From NCBI GenBank assembly GCA_934527255.1, contig CAKTAM010000019.1:1-26329 (forward strand): a stretch of 26,329 bases of DNA, given 5' to 3'. A model generated the notes under the pieces. The model did no database searches. It was not told the origin of the DNA and was given only the letters and a program-made list of their open reading frames with translations. The stretch comes from an uncultured Oscillospiraceae bacterium. GTDB lineage: Bacteria; Bacillota; Clostridia; Oscillospirales; Ruminococcaceae. Positions 1 to 6,028 of the stretch are shown one piece after another. Each line of letters begins with the position of its first letter. The first letter of the stretch is position 1. The position numbers and the translations under genes were made by a program.

Positions 1-140
1 TTATAGCATACTTTTTTGCGTTTGAGTATCCCTTTTATAAAATTGTTACACTTTGGGCAGCATCGCATAACTCTAAGTGCCGATACGGCGAGCGAGCCAT
101 ACCAACCGCCAAGCAAAAAACGCAGGGAATACTTTGTGTA

Positions 141-1886
141 TTACCGCGCCTTTTTGCAGCGCAGATGGTGCGGCGCAGCCGATGGAGCGGTGCTTGGGAG
201 TTGTGCAGTGTTGCCCTGCACAAACAAAAAACCGCGTACCTTTCGATACGCGGTTTTTGGCAGGGGTAGTCCCCTGCCGCCGTTGGTCGAAAAGTCTTGC
301 AGTTCGGAAAGGGACGCTGTTTCAACATTTTCTGGGATGTTGGCCGGTGCGACGTGGCCAGGGTTCAGGATGATGCGGACGCGGAAGCCACCGGGGCCGT
401 CATCGAACACAATAATTTTGTGCACCATTTCGCGGATCACGGCGCGCAGCTGCACAGGCTCCATGTCCTTCAGCTGGATGCGTGACCACACTTCGCGTAA
501 CTGATCAATGTTGATCTTGGCCACATCGTCCGTCATGTCAAGATCGGTGGCCTTGGCCAGCAAGGCCAGGCGCTGTTGCTGCAGGGTGTTGATGCGTTCA
601 ATGGCGCTGGACGGATCAAGGCCCTTTTCGATGGCGGCATAGATGCGGTCGATCTTCAGCTGGACTTCGGCAGCCTGGCGCTTCAGATCGGCGGCCAGGT
701 CAGTGTGCCGGGGGTCCGGCTCCATGGATTGAAGCAGCGCGGCGCACAGCGTGTCCATGTTGGCGGGGTTGAAGATGACCCGCTGGAGATAGTCTACCAC
801 CGCACCTTCCAGGCTGGCGGCAGGCACGGGGCGGGCATGCTCCCCGTCTGCATGCAGGCGCTTTTTGGCGCTGCAGGTGTAGTACCTGTATTCCACGGGC
901 TTGCCATGGGATTTGTAGCGGTGGGCCTCCCCAGACATGGAGCCGCCGCAGCCGCCACAGTAAACCAGGCCGGACAGCAGGTAAAACGCTTTTGCCGTAT
1001 AGGCAGCGGAACGATGTTTGCGGTTATTCATTTCGGCTTGCACCTCTTTAAATTCTTCGGGGGTGATGATCTGCGGCATGCCGCCCTCCACACATACCCA
1101 TTCGCTGCGGGGTTTGAGGTTGCGGCGATTTGTGCGGCCGTCCGGATCGGCCGGGGCCAGCCGATTCCAGACATAAGTGCCGGTGTACTTTTCGTTGCGC
1201 AGTATATCGTACAAGCTGTTTTTGCCAAAGGGCCGCCCCCGGCGGGTGACATGCCCGGCGGCGTTGAGTGCGTCTATAATTTCCGTATAGCCGCACCCCT
1301 GCCGGTACATTCTGAAGATCATCTGCACGGCCGCGGCTTCGGTGGGCTGCAAAACAAATTTGCCGGTGGTTTTGTCCACTGCATAGCCCAGGGGCGGCGG
1401 GCCGCCGGTGTTGCGGGCACCCATGGCGTTTTCCCGCATGCCCTTCATCACTTCGGTGGCCAGGTTGGCGCTGTACCACTGATTGATGGCCTTGGTGATG
1501 TTGCGCATGAACTGGCCCTGCGGGGTATCATCGAAGTGTTCACTGGCGGACAGAACGCGGATGCCCTGGCGGCGCAGCTGCGCTTCGATGAGCGTCTGGC
1601 GTTCCGCGTTGCGGAAAAAGCGGTCGAGTTTGTGCACGATGATGAACTGAACCCCGGCGGGTACGGCGTCCTGAAGCATCTGCTGAAACTCTGGCCGCTC
1701 CCCGCTGCGGCCGCTGTTGCCATGGTCTTTATAGATGTGCACCAGCTGATAGCCCATAGCAGCAGCATAGGCCACGATGGCGCGCTGCTGGGCTTCAATG
1801 GATTCTTCACGCTGGCCGGTAGTGGATTTGCGGCAATAGCCGAACGCCAAGGGTGGATGCATAGGGCCGGACACAGTGCTGTACAT
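141..1886 (-). CDS. Large serine recombinase (phage integrase)
   Basis: Site-specific recombinase expected to integrate and excise the prophage through a 5'-phosphoserine intermediate. The protein has 581 residues. An N-terminal resolvase domain (about 13-155) carries the YxRxS motif with likely nucleophile Ser21 and Arg19, the DxGxSG segment near 54-59 and KLDRFFRN at 86-93. The recombinase domain follows (about 165-290), then a zinc ribbon with C310, C313 and C338. The usual fourth cysteine is not seen; alanine and histidines occupy that stretch. A coiled-coil region spans about 395-445. The ATG at 1886 is preceded by GGGGAGG with good spacing. The last 45 or so residues are encoded by hairpin DNA including a terminator and look unlike normal integrase sequence, so the native C terminus may be shorter or may differ in the free phage. 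Assignment to the family is secure. Confidence 0.95.
   Translation of the reverse strand: MYSTVSGPMHPPLAFGYCRKSTTGQREESIEAQQRAIVAYAAAMGYQLVHIYKDHGNSGRSGERPEFQQMLQDAVPAGVQFIIVHKLDRFFRNAERQTLIEAQLRRQGIRVLSASEHFDDTPQGQFMRNITKAINQWYSANLATEVMKGMRENAMGARNTGGPPPLGYAVDKTTGKFVLQPTEAAAVQMIFRMYRQGCGYTEIIDALNAAGHVTRRGRPFGKNSLYDILRNEKYTGTYVWNRLAPADPDGRTNRRNLKPRSEWVCVEGGMPQIITPEEFKEVQAEMNNRKHRSAAYTAKAFYLLSGLVYCGGCGGSMSGEAHRYKSHGKPVEYRYYTCSAKKRLHADGEHARPVPAASLEGAVVDYLQRVIFNPANMDTLCAALLQSMEPDPRHTDLAADLKRQAAEVQLKIDRIYAAIEKGLDPSSAIERINTLQQQRLALLAKATDLDMTDDVAKINIDQLREVWSRIQLKDMEPVQLRAVIREMVHKIIVFDDGPGGFRVRIILNPGHVAPANIPENVETASLSELQDFSTNGGRGLPLPKTAYRKVRGFLFVQGNTAQLPSTAPSAAPHHLRCKKAR
227..258 (-). terminator. Intrinsic terminator inside the recombinase reading frame
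   Basis: Perfect 12-bp inverted repeat (227-238 with 247-258, arm TACGCGGTTTTT) with an 8-base loop. On the minus strand the stem runs into a T-rich stretch, which fits termination of the recombinase message. It is symmetrical enough to work in both directions. It lies about 30 codons before the stop of the gene it should terminate, which is odd. Confidence 0.7.
259..278. repeat. 8-bp hairpin abutting the terminator
   Basis: GGCAGGGG at 259-266 and CCCCTGCC at 271-278 form a perfect stem with a four-base loop. It directly touches the terminator stem at 227-258, so the two could stack as a double-hairpin 3' end. Confidence 0.65.
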
Positions 1887-1924
1887 CGTAACGCCTCCCC
1901 TGTTTTGCAGTCAAGTGCAGCCGA

Positions 1925-2152
1925 TCACTGGCGCAGCGGTGCGCCGGTGTTGTCTTTAAATTTGCCGGTCAAAATGTGGATAATGTCAATAATAGAGCCG
2001 ATAAAGAAGAAATTCATGGTAAAAAGGGCAACAATGCCGCGGCCGATGCGGCCAACATAGAAATAGTGCGCACCGAAGCAGCCCAGGAACAGGCACAGGA
2101 AAAAAGCCACCCATTTCTTTTTATCGCTGGTAACAGTAACATAGTTTGCCAT
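1925..2152 (-). CDS. TM2-domain small membrane protein
   Basis: A 75-residue protein with two hydrophobic helices (about 14-31 and 41-62) joined by a short turn rich in Gly, Tyr and Arg (HYFYVGR followed by GRG). This is the TM2 domain pattern (Pfam TM2 family). The function of bacterial TM2 proteins is not established; the protein should sit in the cytoplasmic membrane. The start at 2152 has AGGAGGT eight bases upstream. It lies between recombinase and repressor on the same strand, so it is probably expressed in the lysogen and may be a lysogenic-conversion or superinfection-related gene. That role is inference only. Confidence 0.85.
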   Translation of the reverse strand: MANYVTVTSDKKKWVAFFLCLFLGCFGAHYFYVGRIGRGIVALFTMNFFFIGSIIDIIHILTGKFKDNTGAPLRQ

Positions 2153-2300
2153 AACAATAGACCTCCTGATTATTTTAACATCCTATATAAACCGGCGTTG
2201 CCGGTGCGATACGGTAAAATATTACCAAAATAAAGCAAAATGCACGAAAAAGGCCGCATAAATAATGCTGCGCCCCGGTGCAGATAAAGTTCTTTAATCT
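2153..2300. promoter_or_regulatory. Intergenic region with two short palindromes upstream of the TM2 gene
   Basis: No gene fits here. Two small palindromes are present: ACCGGC/GCCGGT at 2191-2205 and GGTAA/TTACC at 2213-2226. Read on the minus strand they lie just before the TM2 gene's ribosome binding site, in an AT-rich stretch that could hold a promoter. I could not pick out a clear -35/-10 pair, so this is a weak regulatory call. Confidence 0.3.
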
Positions 2301-2349
2301 CCCCCGGTGCTACACTTCATCTTGTAAAGATGAAGTGTAGCACCGGGGG
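2301..2349 (-). terminator. Perfect 23-bp hairpin downstream of the repressor
   Basis: Arms 2301-2323 and 2327-2349 are exact reverse complements and enclose only GTA. The stem is far longer than an ordinary intrinsic terminator, and no T-tract follows on either strand. It sits after the repressor stop and before the TM2 gene, so it may block read-through or stabilise an mRNA end. A CCCCGGTGC motif in the left arm recurs just outside it at about 2273-2281. Confidence 0.55.
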
Positions 2350-2351
2350 TT

Positions 2352-2372
2352 CGTCTTTGTTTGACAAAGACG
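2352..2372 (-). repeat. 9-bp hairpin next to the 23-bp hairpin
   Basis: CGTCTTTGT at 2352-2360 pairs with ACAAAGACG at 2364-2372 around a TTG loop. It lies between the repressor stop and the long hairpin, giving a tandem two-hairpin structure in the 3' region of the repressor message. Confidence 0.6.
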
Positions 2373-2387
2373 GGCGTGGGCCTGGGT

Positions 2388-2969
2388 TCACTCACCTTTA
2401 CCGCTGTATTGCAGCTGATTTGCAATGCAGCGCCGGACCGTATCGCGGCCGCGAGCGTCCAGCAGGCGGTAATTCTTGACAACCTCTAATTCTTCATCAC
2501 TAAGTACGATGGATGCCCCGTTTTCATACTGCGGGCGCGGGTCGAGATCATCCAGAGTATAACCCATGCAATGCAGCACAGCTGTTACCGTGCCAAGCTG
2601 TGGGTCCTTTGTCTGCCCTGCAAATAGTTTGTTCAAAGTACCGCGGGGCACACCAGATGCCTGGGAGATTTGCTCCAGGGTCATACCGCATTGCTTTTTC
2701 AGGTTGTTCAATCTGGTGCACCAAACATTATCGCCGGCATCGGCAGTAAGCACTTCACCGCCATCGGCATGCACACCGGTGTTCAGGTATTCCAGATCGA
2801 CCTGTAGGCCGCTGGAGATTTTGAAGGCCACATCAAGGGCAACGCTTTTCTGTTTGCGATTGATGACGCTGCGGATCGTGCTGTCAGAAAGGCCACAGGA
2901 TCGCGCAATGTCAGGAATTGAAAGGGAGCGATCTTCCATGATTTGAAGCAGAACTTTGTAAAACTCCAT
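2388..2969 (-). CDS. Phage repressor with two HTH domains
   Basis: Likely lysogeny repressor, 193 residues from the ATG at 2969. A first XRE-type helix-turn-helix occupies about 1-63 (IPDIARSCGLSDSTIRSVI) and a second, separate one about 84-143 (TLEQISQASGVPRGTLNKLF). The C terminus (about 157-185, LSDEELEVVKNYRLLDARG) resembles the helical tail found in many phage XRE proteins. No S24/LexA-type self-cleavage domain is present, so induction probably does not use RecA-stimulated autocleavage. A GTG at 2978 is also in frame, but it overlaps the AGGTG ribosome site that serves the ATG, so I chose the ATG. Transcribed away from Cro from the promoter at 2997-3024. Confidence 0.9.
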   Translation of the reverse strand: MEFYKVLLQIMEDRSLSIPDIARSCGLSDSTIRSVINRKQKSVALDVAFKISSGLQVDLEYLNTGVHADGGEVLTADAGDNVWCTRLNNLKKQCGMTLEQISQASGVPRGTLNKLFAGQTKDPQLGTVTAVLHCMGYTLDDLDPRPQYENGASIVLSDEELEVVKNYRLLDARGRDTVRRCIANQLQYSGKGE

Positions 2970-2996
2970 TGTATTCACCTCGCTATGTTGATTTTT

Positions 2997-3024
2997 ATTA
3001 TACTACGATTTTCACGCATTGCAA
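2997..3024 (-). promoter_or_regulatory. Leftward (repressor maintenance) promoter
   Basis: On the minus strand, TTGCAA (3019-3024) and a perfect TATAAT (2997-3002) are separated by 16 bases, upstream of the repressor start. Operator O1 (3013-3025) covers the -35 box, so repressor or Cro binding there would shut this promoter. Confidence 0.75.
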
Positions 3025-3099
3025 GAAAAATTTTAAAAACCATCTTGACAATTCACGCAATGCGTGGTATATTGCAAACATCAAATCGCGCATTGCGTG
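3013..3099. promoter_or_regulatory. Three related operators in the repressor-Cro control region
   Basis: Three 13-base sites share a CACGCA-n-TGCGTG consensus: O1 3013-3025 (CACGCATTGCAAG, one imperfect half), O2 3054-3066 (CACGCAATGCGTG, perfect palindrome) and O3 3087-3099 (CGCGCATTGCGTG, near-perfect). Centres lie 41 and 33 bases apart. O2 sits between the -35 and -10 of the rightward promoter, O1 on the -35 of the leftward promoter, O3 between the rightward -10 and the cro ribosome site. This is the layout expected of a lambda-like switch. Confidence 0.8.
3045..3073 (+). promoter_or_regulatory. Rightward early promoter
   Basis: A consensus TTGACA (3045-3050) and TATATT (3068-3073) are separated by exactly 17 bases. 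Operator O2 fills the spacer, so this should be strong and tightly repressed. It would drive cro and the early operon. Confidence 0.88.
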
Positions 3100-3118
3100 A
3101 TTCCGGGAGGGATAAAAA

Positions 3119-3358
3119 TTGAAAACACCAACTATCAAATACGAAAACATGCGGGTAGAAATGGCCCGCAAAGGCATCGGTGTGCAGGATATTGCCAAGT
3201 GCCTGGATAAAAACCGCGACACGGTAGGCCGAAAGCTGGCCCGGAAGTCTCCCCTGCAGCTTGATGAAGCCTTCACGATCCGGGACACCTTTTTCCCTGA
3301 TTGCGAGATTTCCTACCTGTTCAAAGAAGCCATGGGCAAAGGCCCCGGCGCAGCATGA
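3119..3358 (+). CDS. Cro-like XRE family regulator
   Basis: A 79-residue DNA-binding protein, first gene of the rightward operon. The helix-turn-helix lies at about 19-42 (GVQDIAKCLDKNRDTVGRKL), followed by the common Cro-type segment with LQLDEAFTIRDTFFPD and a YLF tail. It should bind the same operators as the repressor and favour lytic growth. The start is TTG at 3119, with GGGAGG at 3105-3110 eight bases upstream; no ATG is available near this site. Promoter, operators and position all agree with the call. Confidence 0.88.
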   Translation: MKTPTIKYENMRVEMARKGIGVQDIAKCLDKNRDTVGRKLARKSPLQLDEAFTIRDTFFPDCEISYLFKEAMGKGPGAA

Positions 3359-3377
3359 GCGATTGGAGATGATACCG

Positions 3378-3563
3378 ATGGCAAAGTTATTTTTGAAGCA
3401 GCGCAGAGACCAGCGAGATGATACCAAGGTAGTGGTCCGCAAGCAGACCAGCGATGAAAGAAACAAGGCTGACTACTATATTTACCTTGGCCAGATTATT
3501 GGCCGTGCGGTTTTGTTTTTCTTCCTTGGCATCGTGGTCAACGGTGTACTTGAACGCCTGTAA
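3378..3563 (+). CDS. Small protein with one C-terminal transmembrane helix
   Basis: A 61-residue protein of unknown function. The N-terminal half is basic and charged; residues about 33-58 (YYIYLGQIIGRAVLFFFLGI onward) form a hydrophobic segment likely to span the membrane. I chose the ATG at 3378 because GGAG at 3365-3368 is well spaced for it; an in-frame ATG at 3369 is too close to that site. Second gene after cro. It may be a small early membrane protein, but nothing identifies a role. Confidence 0.6.
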   Translation: MAKLFLKQRRDQRDDTKVVVRKQTSDERNKADYYIYLGQIIGRAVLFFFLGIVVNGVLERL

Positions 3564-3712
3564 TGCCATACGGCCCTGTAGCTTTTTGTGGATTATACCA
3601 CACTGAAAAGCTGCTGCATAGGTACCGCTGCCAGCCATGCACGAAAAAACAGGCAGGGCACTGCCAGCCATAGTCGAAAAAAGTCATCGAAACAACGTAG
3701 TACGGTGAAAAA
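3564..3712 (+). repeat. Short intergenic region with an imperfect direct repeat
   Basis: Two 22-base copies (3628-3649 and 3661-3682) share CTGCCAGCCAT and CGAAAAAA and differ only in the three bases between them; the offset is 33 bases. Before them lies an inverted repeat around 3576-3610 (AGCTTTT/AAAAGCT with an inner GTGG/CCAC). A 23-codon frame from ATG 3637 exists but has no clear ribosome site. The stretch may be a regulatory site or protein-binding repeat. Confidence 0.5.
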
Positions 3713-3952
3713 ATGAAATCATCAGCAACACAAAAAAAGCCAAAAGGGCGCTATCTTGTGGCATTTTTGGTGGACGACCAGGCAGTGGCAGAGGCCGCCT
3801 GCCAGGAAATCCACAATCTGGTGCGGTACAAGAGCGGTGCCACCAAAGGCATACCGCATGTGCTGGTTATAAAAGAGAACCCGCCCACAGACCTGGTGGC
3901 GCTGGGCACACGCCGGAGAACCCCGGCAGGAGGCAAACACCATGGAGAATAA
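3713..3952 (+). CDS. Hypothetical early phage protein
   Basis: A 79-residue, mostly basic protein with a lysine-rich start and a central alpha/beta-looking segment (YLVAFLVDDQAVAEAACQEI). No family is recognised. The ribosome site is weak (only purine-rich sequence before ATG 3713). Its end overlaps the next gene by 11 bases, which supports it as part of the early operon. Confidence 0.55.
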   Translation: MKSSATQKKPKGRYLVAFLVDDQAVAEAACQEIHNLVRYKSGATKGIPHVLVIKENPPTDLVALGTRRRTPAGGKHHGE

Positions 3953-4445
3953 AAATGGGCTGACGGCCCTGCTGGTTCCGGGGGCGCACCTGGACGAATA
4001 CATAAAAGCCGTTGCGGCGCAGTACCGCAGCGACCTGACCGCCACCTACGGCACCCTGCAAGAAGCCGTGGCGCTGCTGGAAGACATGGCGCGCGGCGGC
4101 TACGCCCCGGAAAAGCAGCAGGCCGTGCAGCACATTGCCTACGTAATGATGTGCTACACGACCAGCAAAGACTGGGGCTATGACGGTCCACAGCTGGACG
4201 ACGCCAAGGAGATCGGCTGCCGGGTGAAAGACCTGCCGCTGGACAAAAGGCTGCTGGAACTGATGGGCGACTATGGCGAGGTGCCGACAAGCTGCCATGT
4301 GGACGGCACCACCATGGAGGTAGCCTACTGGTGTGTGTACGGCAAGAAAAACCGCGAGATCATAAAGCACACGGCAGAGCTGGCCCGTCAGGGGTGTATT
4401 TTTGTGGGCCTGATGCGCAGCTTGGGCGCCCAGAAAGGGGGCTGA
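3942..4445 (+). CDS. Hypothetical early phage protein (167 aa)
   Basis: Unknown function. A soluble, mostly helical protein with an acidic helical first half (about 15-75) and scattered cysteines (near 71, 92, 118, 131, 152). No known motif is visible. The ATG at 3942 has a strong GGAGG eight bases upstream, placed within the preceding gene, and the two genes overlap by 11 bases. It is followed by another close-packed gene. Small proteins in this position of Clostridial prophages are usually uncharacterised; takeover or anti-defence roles are possible but not shown. Confidence 0.7.
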   Translation: MENKNGLTALLVPGAHLDEYIKAVAAQYRSDLTATYGTLQEAVALLEDMARGGYAPEKQQAVQHIAYVMMCYTTSKDWGYDGPQLDDAKEIGCRVKDLPLDKRLLELMGDYGEVPTSCHVDGTTMEVAYWCVYGKKNREIIKHTAELARQGCIFVGLMRSLGAQKGG

Positions 4446-4447
4446 CT

Positions 4448-4624
4448 ATGACGGCCCGCATTACACTGACCAGCGGAGAACTGCCGGACGGAACGCCCAT
4501 TGAACCGGGCACCGTGCTGACGGATACCGGGGCCGCCAAGCTGGCCCCGCTGCTGGCCGAACTATTTAAAGCCGCGCTGGCGGCAGAAGAAAGGACCCAG
4601 AACGATGGAAATGCAGGTACTTAA
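4448..4624 (+). CDS. Small hypothetical protein (58 aa)
   Basis: A short protein with a beta-rich start (ITLTSGELPDGTPIEPGTVL) and a helical tail. No family is recognised. The ATG at 4448 has AGGGGG upstream, and the gene begins just after the preceding stop and overlaps the next gene by 20 bases, which supports real translation in a coupled operon. Confidence 0.55.
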   Translation: MTARITLTSGELPDGTPIEPGTVLTDTGAAKLAPLLAELFKAALAAEERTQNDGNAGT

Positions 4625-5039
4625 CGATATGACCGAAGTGCTGCGGGCCTGCCGCGCCGAAGCCGACAGCCCGGCGGAACAGGTAGCCATGCTGGCCGAG
4701 CGCGCTGCCCGCGCCGAGCGGGTAGCCGCCAAGCGACAGGCAGATAACGACCAGCTGCAAGGGCTGTACCAGGCAGCGTCCCGTCGTGCCGCCCGCGAGT
4801 GCAAGCGGGCCAACGTGGCCGAACAATGCCAGGAAGCCACCGAAAAGGCGCTGTTTTACTGGCGCTTTGCCACCGTGGCCCTGGTGCTGGCGCTGGCGCT
4901 GCTGATCGGTGCCTACATGGTGGCGTTGAGCGATGTGAGCTACTGGCAGAGCAAGGCCGAGAACCCCGGCACCCACGCTGCCGCAAGCAGCATCACCTAC
5001 GACTACGACATGCAGAAAGCCGTGGTGTGGTACAAATGA
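4605..5039 (+). CDS. Coiled-coil membrane-anchored protein
   Basis: A 144-residue protein. Residues about 5-80 are strongly helical and charged (repeated AERAARAER-type segments), followed by one clear transmembrane helix at about 86-109 (a run of Ala, Leu and Val) and a short tail of about 35 residues. The architecture suggests a membrane-anchored coiled coil; orientation is not certain. An AAGGAC site precedes ATG 4605. It overlaps both neighbours (the downstream one by ATGA), so it is translationally coupled. Function unknown. Confidence 0.65.
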   Translation: MEMQVLNDMTEVLRACRAEADSPAEQVAMLAERAARAERVAAKRQADNDQLQGLYQAASRRAARECKRANVAEQCQEATEKALFYWRFATVALVLALALLIGAYMVALSDVSYWQSKAENPGTHAAASSITYDYDMQKAVVWYK

Positions 5040-5320
5040 CCATCCTGGAATACCTGCAAGATATGGAACTGGAAGACCGGGTGGCCCTGGTGGGCTGTGC
5101 TGACAACGCCCTGCGCGGGCTGCGGAACTGCACCGCCAAGACGGCCGCCACCAGCTTTTTGCACTGGGCCTGCCCGGAATACCTGGCCCCCCAGCTGGGG
5201 CTTGCATTCGAGTGCAGCAGCCCTGCCAGCAACAACGACGCCCGCTGTGAGCGGTGCGCCGCCGCCTTTTTACAGATGCAGATGCCAAACACAGGGAGGG
5301 CAAGACGATGGAGACCATGA
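5036..5320 (+). CDS. Small Cys-containing hypothetical protein (94 aa)
   Basis: Starts at the ATGA that also ends the preceding gene. Contains a cluster of cysteines (C21, C32, C46, then a CxxC pair near the end of the fold), so a metal site is possible. No family is recognised. Ribosome-site sequence is weak, so translation probably depends on coupling to the upstream gene. The next gene begins inside it. Confidence 0.55.
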   Translation: MTILEYLQDMELEDRVALVGCADNALRGLRNCTAKTAATSFLHWACPEYLAPQLGLAFECSSPASNNDARCERCAAAFLQMQMPNTGRARRWRP

Positions 5321-5562
5321 GCACAAGCGAGGCGGTGGCCTGGATCATTGCTGCCGCCAAGGAAAATGCCCGGCTGTACCATGACACGCTGCACAGCATC
5401 GTGGGCGTGTACAACCCCGGCATGCGCGGGGCGCTGATCTGCACCGCTGCCGAACAGGCCGGGCTGCTGTACGGGTACAAGGATTCACTGCAATTTTTGA
5501 TGAAGGCGGGCCTGGTGCCGGATGACATGAAGGAAGAAGCCGAAGAGGTGATGAAGCTATGA
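5308..5562 (+). CDS. Small helical hypothetical protein (84 aa)
   Basis: An all-helical, acidic protein. The ATG at 5308 has a strong AGGGAGGG upstream (5293-5300); a second in-frame ATG at 5317 overlaps the upstream stop and is an alternative start. No known domain. It ends in ATGA overlapping the next gene, in keeping with the compact early operon. Confidence 0.6.
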   Translation: METMSTSEAVAWIIAAAKENARLYHDTLHSIVGVYNPGMRGALICTAAEQAGLLYGYKDSLQFLMKAGLVPDDMKEEAEEVMKL

Positions 5563-5729
5563 TTTACACGGTTTTGCTGTACCTGATCTGCGCTGCTGCC
5601 GTTGCGCTGGGCCTGTGGGCTGCATGGCAAAGCGGCAAGGATGTGGGCTACCGCAACGCCATGCGGGATGCCGAAGTGCTGCACGATGACACCCACGAAA
5701 CCGTGCTGCAGCACAAGGGGGACGAATGA
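5559..5729 (+). CDS. Tiny membrane protein (56 aa)
   Basis: An N-terminal transmembrane helix (about 3-24) is followed by a short charged tail rich in Asp, His and Glu. Both ends are ATGA overlaps with neighbouring genes, which makes a chance frame unlikely. Function unknown. Confidence 0.6.
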   Translation: MIYTVLLYLICAAAVALGLWAAWQSGKDVGYRNAMRDAEVLHDDTHETVLQHKGDE

Positions 5730-6028
5730 GCGCCCCGGCAGATGAGCGCAGGCAGCTGATCGACCAACTGGCGGCGCTGGTGGTGGAAGACCGGCGGGAA
5801 GCCGCCGCCAAAGAGCGGGACCCGCGCAAGACACCCTATTACCTGCTGAACATCAGCCACCCGGTGCTGCGGAAGTTTTACCTGGACTTCATGAGCAAGA
5901 CCGGCGAGACCGCCCCACCCGGCGACCTGGGCCGGACACGGTTTGAACTGTCCATGTTGCACCCCGCCGTGCTGCACAGCCTGGCAGAACACTATAAAAG
6001 GAGCGGAAGGCTGAAAAATGACAGTTAA
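5726..6028 (+). CDS. Hypothetical early phage protein (100 aa)
   Basis: A charged protein with a helical first third (DERRQLIDQLAALVVEDRRE) and a second helical part containing PYYLLNISHPVLRKFYLDFM. No known family. Starts with an ATGA overlap and overlaps the next gene by 11 bases. Soluble; role unknown. Confidence 0.6.
   Translation: MSAPADERRQLIDQLAALVVEDRREAAAKERDPRKTPYYLLNISHPVLRKFYLDFMSKTGETAPPGDLGRTRFELSMLHPAVLHSLAEHYKRSGRLKNDS

Larger units (their letters stand above)
1..290. other. Left flank, hairpin-rich, possible host or attachment-site DNA
   Basis: No convincing separate gene is visible here; the only coding sequence reaching into it is the 3' end of the recombinase (to 141). 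Bases 1-60 are more AT-rich than the rest of the window. Bases 160-280 carry several hairpins: a 6-bp stem GTGCAG/CTGCAC at 205-222, a 12-bp terminator stem at 227-258 and an 8-bp stem at 259-278. The recombinase lies at this end, so an attachment junction is expected nearby, but no second copy of any core sequence can be seen in this window. I infer that part of this stretch is host chromosome or a host interspersed repeat. Confidence 0.4.

Noticed and set aside
35..504. Several open frames on both strands at the left end
   Set aside because: They cross terminators and hairpins and lack start signals; better explained as noncoding or repeated host DNA.
576..2060. Long plus-strand open frame of 494 codons
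   Set aside because: It lies opposite the serine recombinase, has no domain and no ribosome site; GC-rich third positions create such frames on the opposite strand.
3628..3682. CRISPR-like repeat
   Set aside because: Only two copies, with a short gap and imperfect match; no array or cas genes.
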